NCBI GenBank assembly: GCA_024138025.1
Contig: JAMXBD010000689.1
Coordinates: 434,001-498,000 of the forward strand
DNA: 64,000 nt
Direction of reading: 5' to 3'
From: Combretum micranthum
Lineage: Eukaryota; Streptophyta; Magnoliopsida; Myrtales; Combretaceae
Under the pieces are notes generated by a model. The model did not search any database and was not told where the DNA came from. It worked only from the letters and a program-made list of their open reading frames with translations. Positions 13,308-26,058 of the stretch are shown piece after piece (the stretch's first letter is position 1; every line of letters begins with the position of its first letter). A program made the translations under genes and the position numbers.

Positions 13308-13314
13308 TATATAA
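13308..13314 (+). promoter_or_regulatory. Candidate TATA box of the Gnk2-like gene
   Basis: 'tatataa' lies 46 bp upstream of the ATG at 13360. A plant TATA box normally sits about 30 bp before transcription start, which would leave a very short leader. The call rests on sequence and position only. Confidence 0.4.
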
Positions 13315-13359
13315 CCTTCAATCCATCCTCTGCCCTAGGGGGGCACAAGAAAATAAAAG

Positions 13360-13783
13360 ATGGGTATGAGCAAAATCATTGTTTCGCCATTATATGTCAT
13401 TATGATTCTTTTTATATGCAACAACGATAAGTTTTTCAAGGCAAAAGGGCGCATTGCAAACACACAATTGGTTTATTATGCATGCAATTTGAATTTGTAC
13501 AATGAAGATGAGTATTTCAAGAAGTGTTTAAGCGAAGCTTTGACAAGGCTTGGTTATGAGACGGCAGCAGTGGGTTTTGACTATTATAAATGTTGGAGCT
13601 TACAAATGTGAAGTTTGGGGACATGGGCAATGCAACGGTGAACTTAGTGTAGAAGAATGTAATAGTTGCATTTCTATTGCTAATGCTCGAATAGTATCAT
13701 ATTGTTACTTGACTATTGGTGCTCAGGTTCAACTTGTAGATTGTAGGGTTAGGTATGAAAAGTATGAAATCAAGGAAAATTAG
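13360..13783 (+). pseudogene. Gnk2/DUF26-domain secreted protein (ginkbilobin-like), one frameshift
   Basis: The first 83 codons give a signal-peptide-like start (about residues 1-30, with the hydrophobic stretch V-S-P-L-Y-V-I-M-I-L-F-I). The start of a Gnk2 domain follows, with Y-Y-A-C-N-L-N and F-K-K-C-L and ending near F-D-Y-Y. The rest of the domain is in the next frame: G-H-G-Q-C-N-G, the C-x8-C-x2-C core (C-N-G-E-L-S-V-E-E-C-N-S-C), then G-A-Q-V-Q-L-V-D-C-R-V-R-Y-E. That is a complete single Gnk2 domain, as in small secreted ginkbilobin-2/antifungal-type and cysteine-rich repeat secretory proteins. The frames are separated by one nucleotide near 13588-13592, consistent with a one-base insertion in an A run. 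It is intronless, about 140 codons, and solitary among repeats. It is either a recent pseudogene or an assembly base error. If intact, it would act in the apoplast. Confidence 0.85.
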
Positions 13784-15305
13784 AGCCTGTTCAGAGGAGT
13801 CATTATTGAAATATTTCTAGCACTGGAGTTGAAATTAAGCTATTTGGAAGCATGTTAAATGCTTTTCTTTAGGAGTTTCATAGTCCTGTCATTTTTGAGG
13901 AATGATTATTGTAACTTTCTTATGATACTACTAGATAAAAATAAGAGTAGCAATTTCTTGATTTTAATACCATAATGGAGTTTATAAAATATTTGAAAGA
14001 ATTTTAACTGAGTGGTGTTAGTGAGAGAAATTTCTGTCACAAAAAATTTGTAAAAATTCTTGTTCAAAATTTATGCAAAATAGGATATATGTGTTTCACT
14101 ACTTTTTACTAATTCCATGAGTTATATTTTCTTCAAGGATTTTCTTTGTTTTTTTTTTAATCATCAAATTATGCCTAGATATGTTACTAATTGATTTAAA
14201 TCATCTGCTATGAAATATCCCAAGCCTAACTGCCCAAAAGTTTGGGTCTATTTAGTCCGTCTTATTCTAGTCGTTTTGACATCTTATTTTTATCGTTTTT
14301 AAATAGACTGTTTGTTGAGAAACAGATATAAATAAAAAATGAACTTTTTTACTTATAAATAGATCAAACGGATCAAATATAGATCAGACATAGATAAGTT
14401 ATAGATAATATATAGAAACAGATACATATCAGATATAGATAAGATGCGAATGAAAATCAGATTGTATGAACTGTACGAATGATTTACTCTTGAATGGAGC
14501 CTCTGCGCAAGGTGAAATTCTCGGAGATTTTGAAGGAAAGGTCCTCTTTGCATTCAAGATTCTTTTAAAATCCAGACGATGTGTTAAGAAAGGCTTGATA
14601 TTTTCCATGAAACACGATTTAACGAATATAGAGGTGGTCACCAACATAAAAAATATGTATAATAATAATAATACAATAAAGTTTATTACTCACGATTACT
14701 AAAATTGATGTAAAAGTCAGTAAGAATTTGATAATACATATTAAAACAGATGACGGATTTCCCACAATCTAGATATTTAATATGAAAAGAAACGATCAAA
14801 GAGGAACAAAAGTCACTTGACAATCATAATAACTTAACATAGAGTTTCAAAATATCAAACTCTAAGTAATGTTGAAAATATACCCTACGCTCTATCTACT
14901 TAAAAATCCTCTGTAGTGTCTCTATTTGTCTGCTTAGTAGTACCTAAGACACGGTGCAACTAAGTTATCCGTAAGATGAGAACCAGACGACGAAGTAGAC
15001 ATGAACTAAATACCAAAAAGTTACCAATATTTATAGAGTCATGCATAGGGGCTTCTTACAAGTATACAAATCTCAACACAAACCTATACATTTTAATACC
15101 TAATTAAGAAGGTACACTCTGAGAAAAACTATCTCAATAAATTCCACAACAACCACTATGAGTCAAAGTAAGCTGAAAATGGAATCAACATTAATACATT
15201 ATTTACACAACTTTGTATAACATTGACTTCTTTTTAAGCCACCTAAAATAATGATACCTTATATGAATTTACCCCCAAATGTTGATTTCTTTGGTATTAA
15301 TTTAT

Positions 15306-15343
<38 letters not shown>

Positions 15344-15344
15344 C
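13784..15344. other. Spacer downstream of the Gnk2-like gene
   Basis: No gene was recognised. The 3' flank may contain the untranslated tail of the Gnk2-like gene. Around 14340-14460 there is a run of related 'agat(c/a)agata' words (a degenerate short tandem repeat). An (AT)n microsatellite spans about 15309-15337. Open frames at 14353-14702 overlap one another on both strands and match no family I know. Confidence 0.5.
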
Positions 15345-18004
15345 TGAAATAACCAAAGTTTAAATTCATACTTAATACATGTTAAATTTGATTGTTATAT
15401 GTGTGTATGTGTTAGTGTGAATTGTGGTGTGTTTGAAATGATTGAATGTGTTATAACGTAATGATTAGATAATAATCTATGGTAAATATATCGGCGTTGA
15501 TAGTTTATTCATGTTAGAAATTACTATGTTGATGTTAATTGATATTGTAATGAATTATATATGATGAATTAAGTTTGTTTTAAACCAAAACTAGGTCCAT
15601 AAAACTAGCAGATTTTTTGCCTTTTTAAGCACAATTTAAGCCAAAAAACAAAGCTTAATCAAGGCCCAAAGCCCCTTAGAAATCTGTCCCTAAAGTCAAT
15701 CCATGTTGGATAAATATCAAGCTTTATTCTTTCACTTTGGGCATCCAAAACAGATCCAAGAAGAAAAAATTCGTAACTCTTGTAAGGCCATATTTTCCAA
15801 CATCCAAACCAAGATTTCTTGCACCTAACACACCAAGAATCCATCCCCAATCATCATATATACATTAAGGTAAGTTTATATGATGTTTAAGATACTTTAT
15901 TTCTCTTTTAATCTATGAAATTTCTGTCAAATATAATGCATATTGGATATATATGTGTATTGTTATATTGTGATGTTTAGATAGCTTATGATTTGTTTAT
16001 GGAAGTGTAATGATGGTGTTGAGTTGTGGTGTGATGAGAAGTTGGTATTGTTGAGTTGTATTGAAGAGTAGATTCATGTTGAAGTAGTGGATGTGAAGAA
16101 AATGAAATGATAGTGTAAAGTATGTTTTAATGGTTGAGGAGAAGTATTGTGTTTCATTGATGTTAGAGAGGAGTTTGTGTATGTTTGATGATATAAGGTT
16201 CTTATACCATGTATTAGGAAGGTTATAATATGGTTTGGAAGAGGTTGGAACAGTAAAATGTAAAAATTTCGTGTTTGAAAAACAGAGAAAATCTGCAACA
16301 TGAACTGCAGTGTACGCTGCCTCGAACGCTGCTAGCATACCTACCGGCTTAAAAAATTTGGCTATTGATCATTCGAAAAGCAACTTGAATGCTGCCAACT
16401 TAGACCCTAACATCGCCAACATTGAGGTCTACGCAGGCGATGTACCATTGGTGTAATGATTCAAAATTTTGTGCAAAATGCATTTTTTTAACGACAGCTT
16501 CAATGCCGCCGGCGTAGGACCCCTACACAGCCGGCGTTAAGTCTTACATTGCCGTGTAAATTGCCAACATGGGCCTTACAGCTTTCAATTTTTCTAACAT
16601 TTTTCCAACACGTTCCAATACATGATATATAACTTTTTGATCAAAGATTTGATTTGTATGTTATATGATATATATATATATATAATATATGTCATTTGAT
16701 GACTTTGGATGATTTTAAATGAGATTTAATGACTTCCTAAGCTTTTTAACTAGTGAGTATAAGCTTGGCTTAGGATAGTTATGTTGATATAGTTTGATTT
16801 GTGTAGATCAGAGATAGATACTCAGTTAGAGATTTCCTTTTATTCGCAATCCGATCGAGGTACACAATAATTTGATTGATTATTGCTTAGGATAGGCATA
16901 TTCAAGTTTGACCTTAATTAAAGACTAATGAAAAGTTTATTGAGATGGTTTATGGTTGAGTCGTGTCTAGTTTGACAAACAACAATCTTATCATGGTGCA
17001 ATGGCACGGTATAGGCACTTAGTCCAACTATTTGTCATGATGCAATGACTCAAATCCATGATGCAATGGTGGTTTCTTTTAATGGCTAAGTAAATAGCTA
17101 ATGGGATTAACTATGTCAATATATTCTTTACTTCGGCTCGGGAGGAAATAATATGTTTTAATTCAAAGTTATGGAACCGTTAAACTAATTGATGTTATAG
17201 TCCAGGATAAGTGGATTGTATGAAGGAGTGTGAACCCTAGATGAAGCTATTACTAATCTTTATCGGTTAAATATAGGAGATATATGTATCTGATCTATCT
17301 ATATCAACCTCCTGAGCAGCTGCTATTACTCAGGACCCTCAGATTCCCAAGCTTGAACCGAAGTTTGAATACTCCAGTGCTATTTTTTTTTTTTTTTACT
17401 CACATAACTAAAGATAATGAAGTTATGGTGAATTGTTGCATTGCATCTAGTTAAGTGTGCTTGGCATATGTATTTGTTTGCACTATTGTGTACTGGGCCT
17501 TTGGCTCATGCTGCTACTTTGTAGGTGATTATGATGATGAGCTCTATGACGATATGGGTTATGGGACTGTCCGGGAGACATCTATGGATGATTAGGAATG
17601 TGACCTAGTAGTAATTGTTTAGGACCTTTTGATGTATTTTGTGAAATTTCTAGGCTTATTTGTTAAGCCTTGGAATGTAATTTTATTTTAAGTTGTATAT
17701 GTAATGTAGATTGCTTGTATGTAAGCTTTATATGTTTGGTGTGATCCTTGAGAGATCCTCAAGTTATGTATGTGATGTATGTTTTGTACATATGTGATGA
17801 CCCACTACTTATGTAGTGATAGTATTTCTAAATTCAAATCATGTGAATGTTATATCTGTATTAAGCAAGCAGTCATTACAAACACTTCTTTTTAGACGAC
17901 CTTACATATAATACATGAGTATTTCCTAATACTTGGGTATTATGCGTGGTCGGGAGATTTGGCATGCTTAATCTATGGGTTAAGTGGGCCGGATCCTTAC
18001 AACA
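15345..18004 (+). repeat. LTR, family copy B
   Basis: It has the same block order as copy A: 'agcagattttttgcc' near 15608, a 'taggataggcata' block near 16891, 'ctcaggaccct' near 17328, 'tgtactgggcctttggctca' near 17488, 'ccttacatataatac' near 17902 and an end in 'ggatccttaca'. The left end is proposed at 'tgaaataacc' (compare copy A TGTAATACC), with flanks 'tatac' and 'catac' as a possible TSD. If the element instead ends at 18001, as copy A suggests, the TSD is not visible. No internal coding region; probably solo. Confidence 0.6.
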
Positions 18005-20700
18005 CATACACAACTATATTAAATATATTAATAGAACAAATCAAAGACAAATTAAGAAGCTCGACATGATAGCAATCGGATATGCAATGTTATGCTATGT
18101 TAATATAAGTGTTATGCACTAGTCATTGTTTTAAATAAGACAAAGGACTCTTAAGCAGCACCCGGTAGCTCCTTCCTAAGGTCACTATAACAAACTTTTG
18201 CTATATTAGAGTTACACGAGATGAGCAGCACTTAGCGGTTCTAAGATTATATGATCCAAATTAAGCGATATTTCCTCTAATATTCTGAAGGTCACCATAC
18301 TAGATTTTTCCTTAATTCAAGAGTTGCATAAGGATTATCAATCAATTTACTGAGAGTTGCTCTACCTCTGGTCGATAAGTGGCATGTCAAGGGTTTTTAA
18401 TAATACTTTTAGGCTAACAAAGTAATGAACAAGAACTTTACTCTCCGGATTATTATTCGCTTTGGTGAAATATCGCAAAGTTTATCTTTAGTATCAGCTC
18501 ATTTTAAGAGATTACTCATCATAAATTTGCTCTCCATTGAGAAACACTTAACTTTAAAATTCTGATGAACTCTAAGGCATTACACCAAAAAGTGTTCTAA
18601 TTATTAAAGTTTCACCATCTTATACTTGAAGGATATCGCATTCTCTCATATAAGTCCAAAATTACACCAAATAAGGACTCTAGAGGTGCTTCCATACAAT
18701 TTCAAGAGGCCACTTGCCAAGTTATTATTCGCTTTAGAAAAATGTTCGCATGGTTTTATCCTTGATGTCAGCTGCTTCTTAAGCGGTCATCCATCTTAGT
18801 AATACTCACCTCTAAGCATACTTGACTTTAAAAATCTGATAAACCACAAATTATTACACCAAAATACATATTAATAATTAGAATTCTATCACCTTATATT
18901 TGAAGGATATTACAAACAACTTACTAAACATCCCAAGCTGTCCTAGGCCAATAACCAACTAAGGAAAAGAGGGCTAGTAAGTGGCTTTCTGATGGTTTTA
19001 ACAAAACATTTAGGCTAAGAGCTCAATAGGCATCCCAAATTATCGTAGGCCGACAACCTATTAAGGAAAAGAGTGAACTCTCGAGATTGAAATGCAATTA
19101 CATACTCCATAAATCAAGCTTTCAATAAAATTTTCTTTACTTCATAAAGCTAGATACATAGTGTAATACTCTTAGATTATTCTGCTGCATAAATCAAGTC
19201 TTCTTAGCCCAAGCTTATAAAAAATAAGACCATCAGGTCCATATTTCAAAACCAAGTTACAAAAATTAAAAACGAAATTAAAATAATTGGCCTTTAAGCC
19301 TTTTTCATTCACGTGTTAAATACAATGATGCGATCACAAAAAATTAGCAACAACCAAGCACATATTCATTTTGTGCGATCTATAACATAGCAATTAAGGT
19401 AGTCAATCATTCATAATAAGATGCATATTACTAGCTACTATAGACAAGTCATGTCTACGATTGAAACATGCTCAAAATACATACATACAAACACACACAC
19501 CAGTCATTGATGTGTTATAAACAATCAAGCACATTTCTTGTAAGCACAATACACAACGAATGGGTTAAATGAAACATTTTTCGTATCAATCTATATTTAC
19601 CAAGTATGCTTTGCTAACATTAATTACTTTAAATTAGCCATGATTATAGTTAAAAGCTTGCTCATATTAATCAGAATATCAGTTATCAAATCATCAATCA
19701 AAACACTAGGTAACACCAAGACAACAACTTATCCTTTTGTCTAGTCAAAAAATTTACTAATGTGAAATCGTAAAATACCTACATGACAACCTAGTGGTTG
19801 AATATCTTGCAGCCACTTAGCACATAGCCAAATGTTTAATGGTGCTTACAATAATCGCATTGCTTTCAACAACATTCAAACGTCATATTTGATCATCACT
19901 TAATCAATCTTTGTCAATTTTTGAAATTTACTTAAGTAAAAATGTGATTGGCTCTTATGTAGCGAGTGGCTGTACAAATCGCAACCACGCTACGCACTAA
20001 CAATGAAAGCAAGGGATACTCACTCTAGACTTTAGCTAAATTCCCACAGGTTCACCTTTATTTTAGTGCTTATCACATTATTTATAGCTCTAATCTTTCT
20101 GTTTTTTATCAAAGTTTTGTGATACCAGACCATTACGGTCGTTCTTTTGAGAATATTTTATGGGCAACCTACTGGCCAAATTTGTTAAAATTACTCACCA
20201 TTTTTCGTCTTTCTATTTGTTCCTAACTCACTAAAACCATAGCTTTTAATCCAAATTTTATTTGGTATTTAAATACTTATCATACTAACATGAAAGAAGA
20301 ATACCAACCTATAGTTATTACACACTTTATTATCGACCTAAGGTCATGTAAAATGACTAATTTACCCTTTAATCAAGCCCATTTATCCTTATTTCATTAT
20401 AAGTTCCCTATTTAGGCTATATACCTAGTTAACCTCTATATATTCCATTATTTTCAAGATTGACGAGTAGGCCAAAAATATTTAATATTATGTCTAATTT
20501 ACGTAAAACACTATAGTTCTCGATCTATTGTCTGAACATTAAATATCTCATAATATATCCAAACACGGTCTTTTTATGGAATAAATAGTATACATGCTCA
20601 AATGATTTTAACAAAAAGTCCACAAGCCTAAATACATGTTTTGCAACAACTGGTTGTCCAACGCTATCATTGCCTCTTTTTTATGAAATTACACTTTTAA
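18005..20700 (-). repeat. LTR-like block with internal tandem duplications
   Basis: No gene is present. A unit of about 280 bp is duplicated with divergence. Compare 18446-18640 with 18724-18915: both carry 'ttattattcgcttt', 'cagct', 'aaaattctgat/aaaaatctgat', 'ttacaccaaaa' and 'gaaggatat'. A unit of about 75-100 bp is duplicated at about 18926-18975 and 19030-19075 ('catcccaa' ... 'taaggaaaagag'). The composition resembles the neighbouring LTRs read in reverse, but terminal dinucleotides and TSD could not be set. Strand and class are inference. Confidence 0.4.
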
Positions 20701-21152
20701 CCCTTAAATTAGCTTAAATTGCATAAATTATATAATCTCCATGCAGGACCGTCATTCTTATCTAGTCATCATAAAATGTCCATTTCATCAATTCACTCTA
20801 TTGAATTTAATTTTATTCAATTAATTACTAAAAAAGGGGAAAATTCACAAAAATAATTTAATAAAATTATCTAATTTGTAATTTTTCAAAATCTAATTCT
20901 ACAACAATTTTCTCTTTATATGCGAAAACTTACATACGAAATATTGAAATTGAAATTATGTCCTTTAGATTTTTAACTAATTACCTTAACTTTCATGTGA
21001 AGAACGATTGTAAAGAAAGAATCGATCCCCTCATCAAATTAAATTAAAAAAAAAATTATATGTGATAACACAGGAAGAAACATGTCATAATACCAAATTT
21101 GCTTGCACGATATTTTTAGAAAATAGGAGAAGTTACCAAAAGAATAAAGTAA

Positions 21153-21198
21153 TAGGGGTAATTGGTTCAATTTTTACCAAAAACCTAATCAAATCATA

Positions 21199-21232
<34 letters not shown>

Positions 21233-21862
21233 TCTAAACCAAACAAGTCAATTCGGATTAGAAAATTTTCCAAACTATCAAGTAGCCATTTAGTTCAATT
21301 TGGATAAAAAATTGAACCACGTTTTATAATTTAAGAATAGCATATCTTATAATACATAATCTCTTAAATTAATTTGATAATAAGTATTTGATCATAGAAG
21401 AGGTAATCAAGTTTTTCCCTTTTTTTTTTTTTTTTGGGTAACGTAGAGGCAAATCAAGCTGATATTAATGCAAGCAAAAACTTTCAAATGTTCAGTAATA
21501 TTTAATACTACTTATAAAGTTAGCATGTAAAAAATATTTTAAGTCAACCTACTTTTATATATATATATATATATATATATACTCTTTAAATTATAAATAT
21601 AAACGTTAAAAATAATCATCCATATTAATAATTGTTAATTTAAAACATAATCTTTTAACACTATCTTATGATATAAGAAACTTTTTACCTATAAGTAAAA
21701 CATTACTATTTTTTTAGTTACTAGTTAGCTTGGTGTATTCTTCTAAACCAACACTAAATTTATGAATTTATTTAGTTTGGAAATTTTCTAAACCAAATTG
21801 CTGAAAAAACCGTATTTTAATTTAGTTTGGTTTTTTAGTCAATATTTTTTTCCCTACCCCTA
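21153..21862. mobile_element. hAT-like non-autonomous element
   Basis: The left end 'taggggta' and right end 'tacccctac' are inverted. The 8-bp flanks 'taaagtaa' (21145-21152) and 'caaagtag' (21863-21870) agree at 6 of 8 positions, which fits a hAT TSD. The 'ttggttcaatttttacc' and 'aatttagtttggtttttt' themes near the two ends are also inverted. The core is AT-rich, holds two (AT)n tracts and has no coding capacity. Confidence 0.7.
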
Positions 21863-21870
21863 CAAAGTAG

Positions 21871-22519
21871 TAGCTATTTCATTATACTCCAATAATTACC
21901 AAAGGAAGGGTTTGTGTTGACTCAACTTAGTAAGGGTCGTTTCCTCTTGCATCTTGAATTACACAATAGTAGCTCCACATTTGGGGTTCATCGAGGTCTA
22001 TTCATGCTTGGTTTTTTCTTTATGAGTTTTGTCTTTATTTGTTTCTTCAATTAGATCTTGGATCGCTTGTGTCTGGATATCGGTGTACTATAAACGTGAG
22101 TTAACAATTTTACATGAGATTTTGTAGTGAGTTGTCTTAATCATTCACATGGGGTATAAAAGCAAAATCCCCAACAAACATCCCCTTGTTCTCTGCCACC
22201 CTCAACCTCATAGGTCATCGTGAAAGCAATTTAGGAGTGACAATCTAGCAACACTCCTTACTCTTCTCAACCTTGTAAATTGATTCAAGGCATGATTACC
22301 AACTTCTACTTTGATTTGTCCTAAATCATCATCATACCAGTTAAGGGTTAGGTTTCATACAATAACATCCTAATCCAAAAGTTTTCAATAATTAAGTTAA
22401 CAAAATTAATGAGCATATTCTACATTCAATCCAAAATTTCTAATTAATGTTGACTTGATATTATTTACTCTGGCCTTATATGCCTCTACTCATTGCACCC
22501 TTTATATGTCTATTCATGA
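21871..22519. other. Spacer, no recognised gene
   Basis: Somewhat less AT-rich than average, with a 'ggggtataaaagc' TATA-like phrase near 22151. It may be further remnant of the Copia element whose end lies just downstream, but I could not read any Gag or Pol motif in it. Confidence 0.4.
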
Positions 22520-22790
22520 CCAATAGGTTAATGTTCTTACCAAAGGGGTTGAATAGCTTGGTTTCCAAACCATTGTATCCAAGTTGGTAATGGAAAATTC
22601 CTAATTCAACAACTTGAGGGGGAGCATAGGAAAACTATATGGGGATTTTAAATATTATTGTATTTACCATATAATGTAATTAATGTAGTATTAGGTAGAG
22701 GTTAGTATACCAACTATTAAAAGTAGAGTATGTATGTGTGTGTGCGCATATCTCAACTCTTCAATATACAATTATCTTACTAAAAATTTT
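22520..22790 (+). mobile_element. Copia retrotransposon 3' fragment (end of RNase H, polypurine tract, LTR remnant)
   Basis: A plus-strand frame with stops at about 22520-22600 reads D-Q-x-V-N-V-L-T-K-G, then F-Q-T-I-V-S-K-L and M-E-N. This is the usual C-terminal signature of Copia RNase H (D-x-L-A-D-x-x-T-K). It is followed by 'ttgagggggagca' at about 22612-22625, the standard Copia polypurine tract. About 160 bp of possible short LTR follows, ending near a (GT)n tract and 'cttcaatataca'. Everything upstream in pol is missing. Confidence 0.6.
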
Positions 22791-22799
22791 CACAATCAT

Positions 22800-25107
22800 C
22801 ATTATGACCAAGGGAATTAAAAGGGAAACAAGCTATCCAATAATTGGAGTATCCTATCACATGAAATATAAAAGTTTAAGATAACTTGTTTTCCATAATT
22901 ATGTAATAAACATGAATGGTGATAGTGTTGCTTCATGAATCACCTAAATTTGATGATAAGTATGGGCATAACCTTTCTAATATTTTTAAAAGCTTATTCA
23001 ATTGCAAAAATATTAAAATCTAGTTGTGAAAGATTAATATGACAAAAGTGGTAGATTCCATAGTAATTTTTACAAAATAAGATGTCTAAATTTCCAGTTT
23101 CAATTCTTAATTAATGCTTTTGAAATTCTTTTTCCATTTCTTTTTCTAAGTTGAAATTTACATAATAATTACAAAGAGGAAAAAAATGGCTTTTATAATA
23201 GAAAACACATGATTCTCTTTTTAACTGGAAGAAAAATCGAATTAATTGACTCATTTCAATCACATATGAACTAATAGCAATTAGCAAATCCAAAAAGCAC
23301 TCTATGAGGATTTTTGTAAAGAGGCTTATGTTTACATTTTTTTTTTTTTATAATATGACCTTCATTCAATTCGATGCACCTTTAATTAGTTCAGAGTCAT
23401 ATCTTTACATCTACAACAGATCGGGGGAAGATAGTTGCTAAAAGATCCCCCAAAACTTGTCTACTTGTTATATGGGCCATAAATAATAATGTAGAATCAC
23501 CAAGCTGTGAATCTATTTCATTAAAAGATATTCTGTAGATATTACATTGTAGATCTCCAACCCAATGATCTATCGATTTCCTGTGGTGCAATTTTGATTC
23601 CTTAAGAACTGTTAACTTTATAAGTTTTCATTCTGTCCAATAAACACTAAATTAGAATTAAAAAAAAGGGTACAATTAATGGTTAAATCATCAAAGCCTG
23701 AAGAACCTAAAAATGACTAAAAATCAATCATCCTAAACACAGAACCCGTGATAATTACAATAAGAATAATAACCTATTGTTTCCATCTTTTATTAGTTAA
23801 TATGAAAAAACATGGTAATTAGCATTAGATACTCTTATATTTGTTATGTTACGTGCAATGATTTTTCATTTGCAATCAATTGTAAAGTATAAATAATAGA
23901 TTATTGGAATTCCATATCTAGATTAAATATTTCTCATGTCTCTCAGCATTGTCAGACCCGAGTTAACTCCCGATCCAATCCGGTTGAATTTGAACTCTTG
24001 AAAACAAGCCAATTCAATTGCGTTCAACCCTAATTCAATCCGGTTTTACCCATTGACCTTTGATCCTTTAGCATGTCCGAGTTAAGCCCAAACTAAGTTT
24101 GACAAGATCAATATCCACACGAAACATATAAGTATGGAAAAATAGTGTATATGCTGTCAAGTGTCACGTTTCCATTCTCATTTCTTCAATTTAAATGACA
24201 CCATTATTAATTAAAAATAATTTCTATGGAGATATAACAGATATTAATGGTTTCCATTACCAAACAAATTCTTTCTCAAAAAAAAAAAAAATTAAAAGAA
24301 TGGATCAAAAGAGTATAATTAAATCACAAAATTTTGCATTTAGTGTCAATTATCTTATTAACATTAAAAACCCTAGTTTTGCAAGATAAAATTCATCATA
24401 TAAATCTAATTCAAAATCAAATTGAATGAGAGATAAGACACAAAAAAAAAACTAAATATCTTGCCTTTTTTTTAAGATTAACAACAGATGCACCAACCAA
24501 AATCATGAATTAAAAATTAATATAATTCAAAAATTACATATACATCTAAGAAAACTTTTAAAATATAAATATCGTTCACACAAATAGGAAGAGAGAAAGA
24601 AGAAAATTATGAGCGATATTTGCTTTTTTTCATAAGAACATGGATGTCTGTTTATTGTATATTACTATTTATTTCATATATATATGTATATATATATTTC
24701 CAATATTAAGGATTCATGATCAAATGAGTATAGGTAAAACTTTCTTTGAAGGGAAAAAAGCCCTATTTTTATTTTTCAAATAACAATATTTTTATTTAAA
24801 AAATTATTCTTTATATGGAAACAACTTCGAGAAAGCTAAATTAATATTTTCATCCAATCACTTACCTATTGAATTAAAATATTTACTCTTTACTTCATTA
24901 GATGAAAATTTTTTGTATGTTTTATCAAATTAAGAGGCTATTAAATGACAAAGGAAAAAAAATAAAACCTAGTAGAGCTTAGTACTGCATTTTAGTTATT
25001 ATTTGTTAATCTTTTATAAGGTGGCATTTTTAATAATTGCTCCGAAAAAAATAAAAAAGGTTCAGCGATTTGACCAATTTATTCTCAATAAAGTGATAAC
25101 GTAATGT
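22800..25107. other. AT-rich spacer without a recognised gene
   Basis: Only short frames are present. A 64-codon minus-strand frame at 23397-23591 is richer in normal codons than its surroundings but matches no family I know. A patch at about 23950-24120 with repeated 'ccgagttaa' and 'aatccggtt' phrases looks like the edge of an old MITE. Confidence 0.45.
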
Positions 25108-25115
25108 ACATACTC

Positions 25116-25434
25116 TAGACATCGATATGGTTTGGATCGGTTCCGGACTCGAACCGGAACCACCAAAGCCGAGGCGATTCACGGTTCAACGGAACCATCG
25201 GTTCTAGAGGTTCCGGTTTCAGTTCCACACGAACCATGAACCATGTCTTTTTTTTTTTAATTTCCTTTTCAATACAGAGGCAGGGCCACCTTCTTCCCCA
25301 TCCTCTCCCCCCCCCCCCCCGGCGGGTCTTTCAGCGGTTCAGAACCATCCCAAACAGGGCGGTTCCCAGGTACGGAACTGCCGAGGACGGTTCGGGATGA
25401 TTCGCGGTTCGGAACCACCCCGTGCCAATGTCTA
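25116..25434. mobile_element. GC-rich hAT-like MITE
   Basis: The ends 'tagacatcg' and '(c)aatgtcta' are inverted. Flanks acatactc (25108-25115) and gcatgctc (25435-25442) match at 6 of 8 positions, the TSD length of hAT elements. The interior is markedly GC-rich for this window and packed with 'ggttccg/cggaacc' words that form nested inverted repeats. It contains a 14-base C run (25307-25320). It has no coding capacity. Confidence 0.8.
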
Positions 25435-25524
25435 GCATGCTCATTACAAGAAAAACCTTCTTTTTAACTTTAACTTGGGACTATCTGCAGTCACTAATCT
25501 CCTCTTAAATATATTAGGAATAAT

Positions 25525-25885
25525 GTAAAAAATGGTACCTGAACTTTTGCAAAAAGTTCTATTAGATATCGAAATTTGGTTTTAAATAATTTGGTACATG
25601 AGCAAGTTTTTGCAGGTATTTTTCCTACCTAAAGTTTAGTTTTGACAATTTTGGTACCAAAACAAAGTTTTTGCAGACTTCTTTCATACTTTATTAAACT
25701 TGCTTCAGGTATGAAAAAAGTCCACAAAAAATTTATTCATATATCAAAATTATCAAAACCTAACTTCATGTATGAAAAAAATTCACGAAAACTTTGTTTA
25801 GATATCAAATTATCCAAAATGGAACTCCACGTGCCTAATTGAACATTTAGCAAAAGTTCATGTACTATTTTTATTATTAACCCAC
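25525..25885. mobile_element. Foldback MITE with about 50-bp terminal inverted repeats
   Basis: The left end around 'tggtacctgaacttttgc' (25531-25550) is mirrored at the right by 'gcaaaagttcatgtacta' (about 25849-25866). The similarity extends about 50 bp inward. Inner direct and inverted words ('aaaaagttctattagatatcga', 'ttggtac') suggest a complex palindrome. No certain TSD was found. Frames at 25642-25943 are by-products of the repeats. Confidence 0.65.
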
Positions 25886-26058
25886 ATGTTATATTATGCA
25901 TCTCAATGAATACATAATGATATATAGTGTATGACAAATACATAATATCAATAAATACGTAGACATAATATATTTAACATGCAAATGTATATCTAAATAT
26001 GTATATAGCATGCATATATAAATTATATGTTTTATGTATACATATATAAAATAACATA

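Noticed and set aside
13550..13783. Separate second gene overlapping the Gnk2-like gene
   Set aside because: Its translation from G-A-Y-K-C onward completes the Gnk2 domain of the upstream frame; it is one gene with a frameshift.
15997..16338. 113-codon minus-strand frame
   Set aside because: It lies inside LTR copy B, is rich in Asn/Thr/His from AT-rich sequence, and has no counterpart kept open in copies A or C.
22151..22163. TATA box of a host gene
   Set aside because: 'ggggtataaaagc' has no coding region downstream before the Copia fragment.
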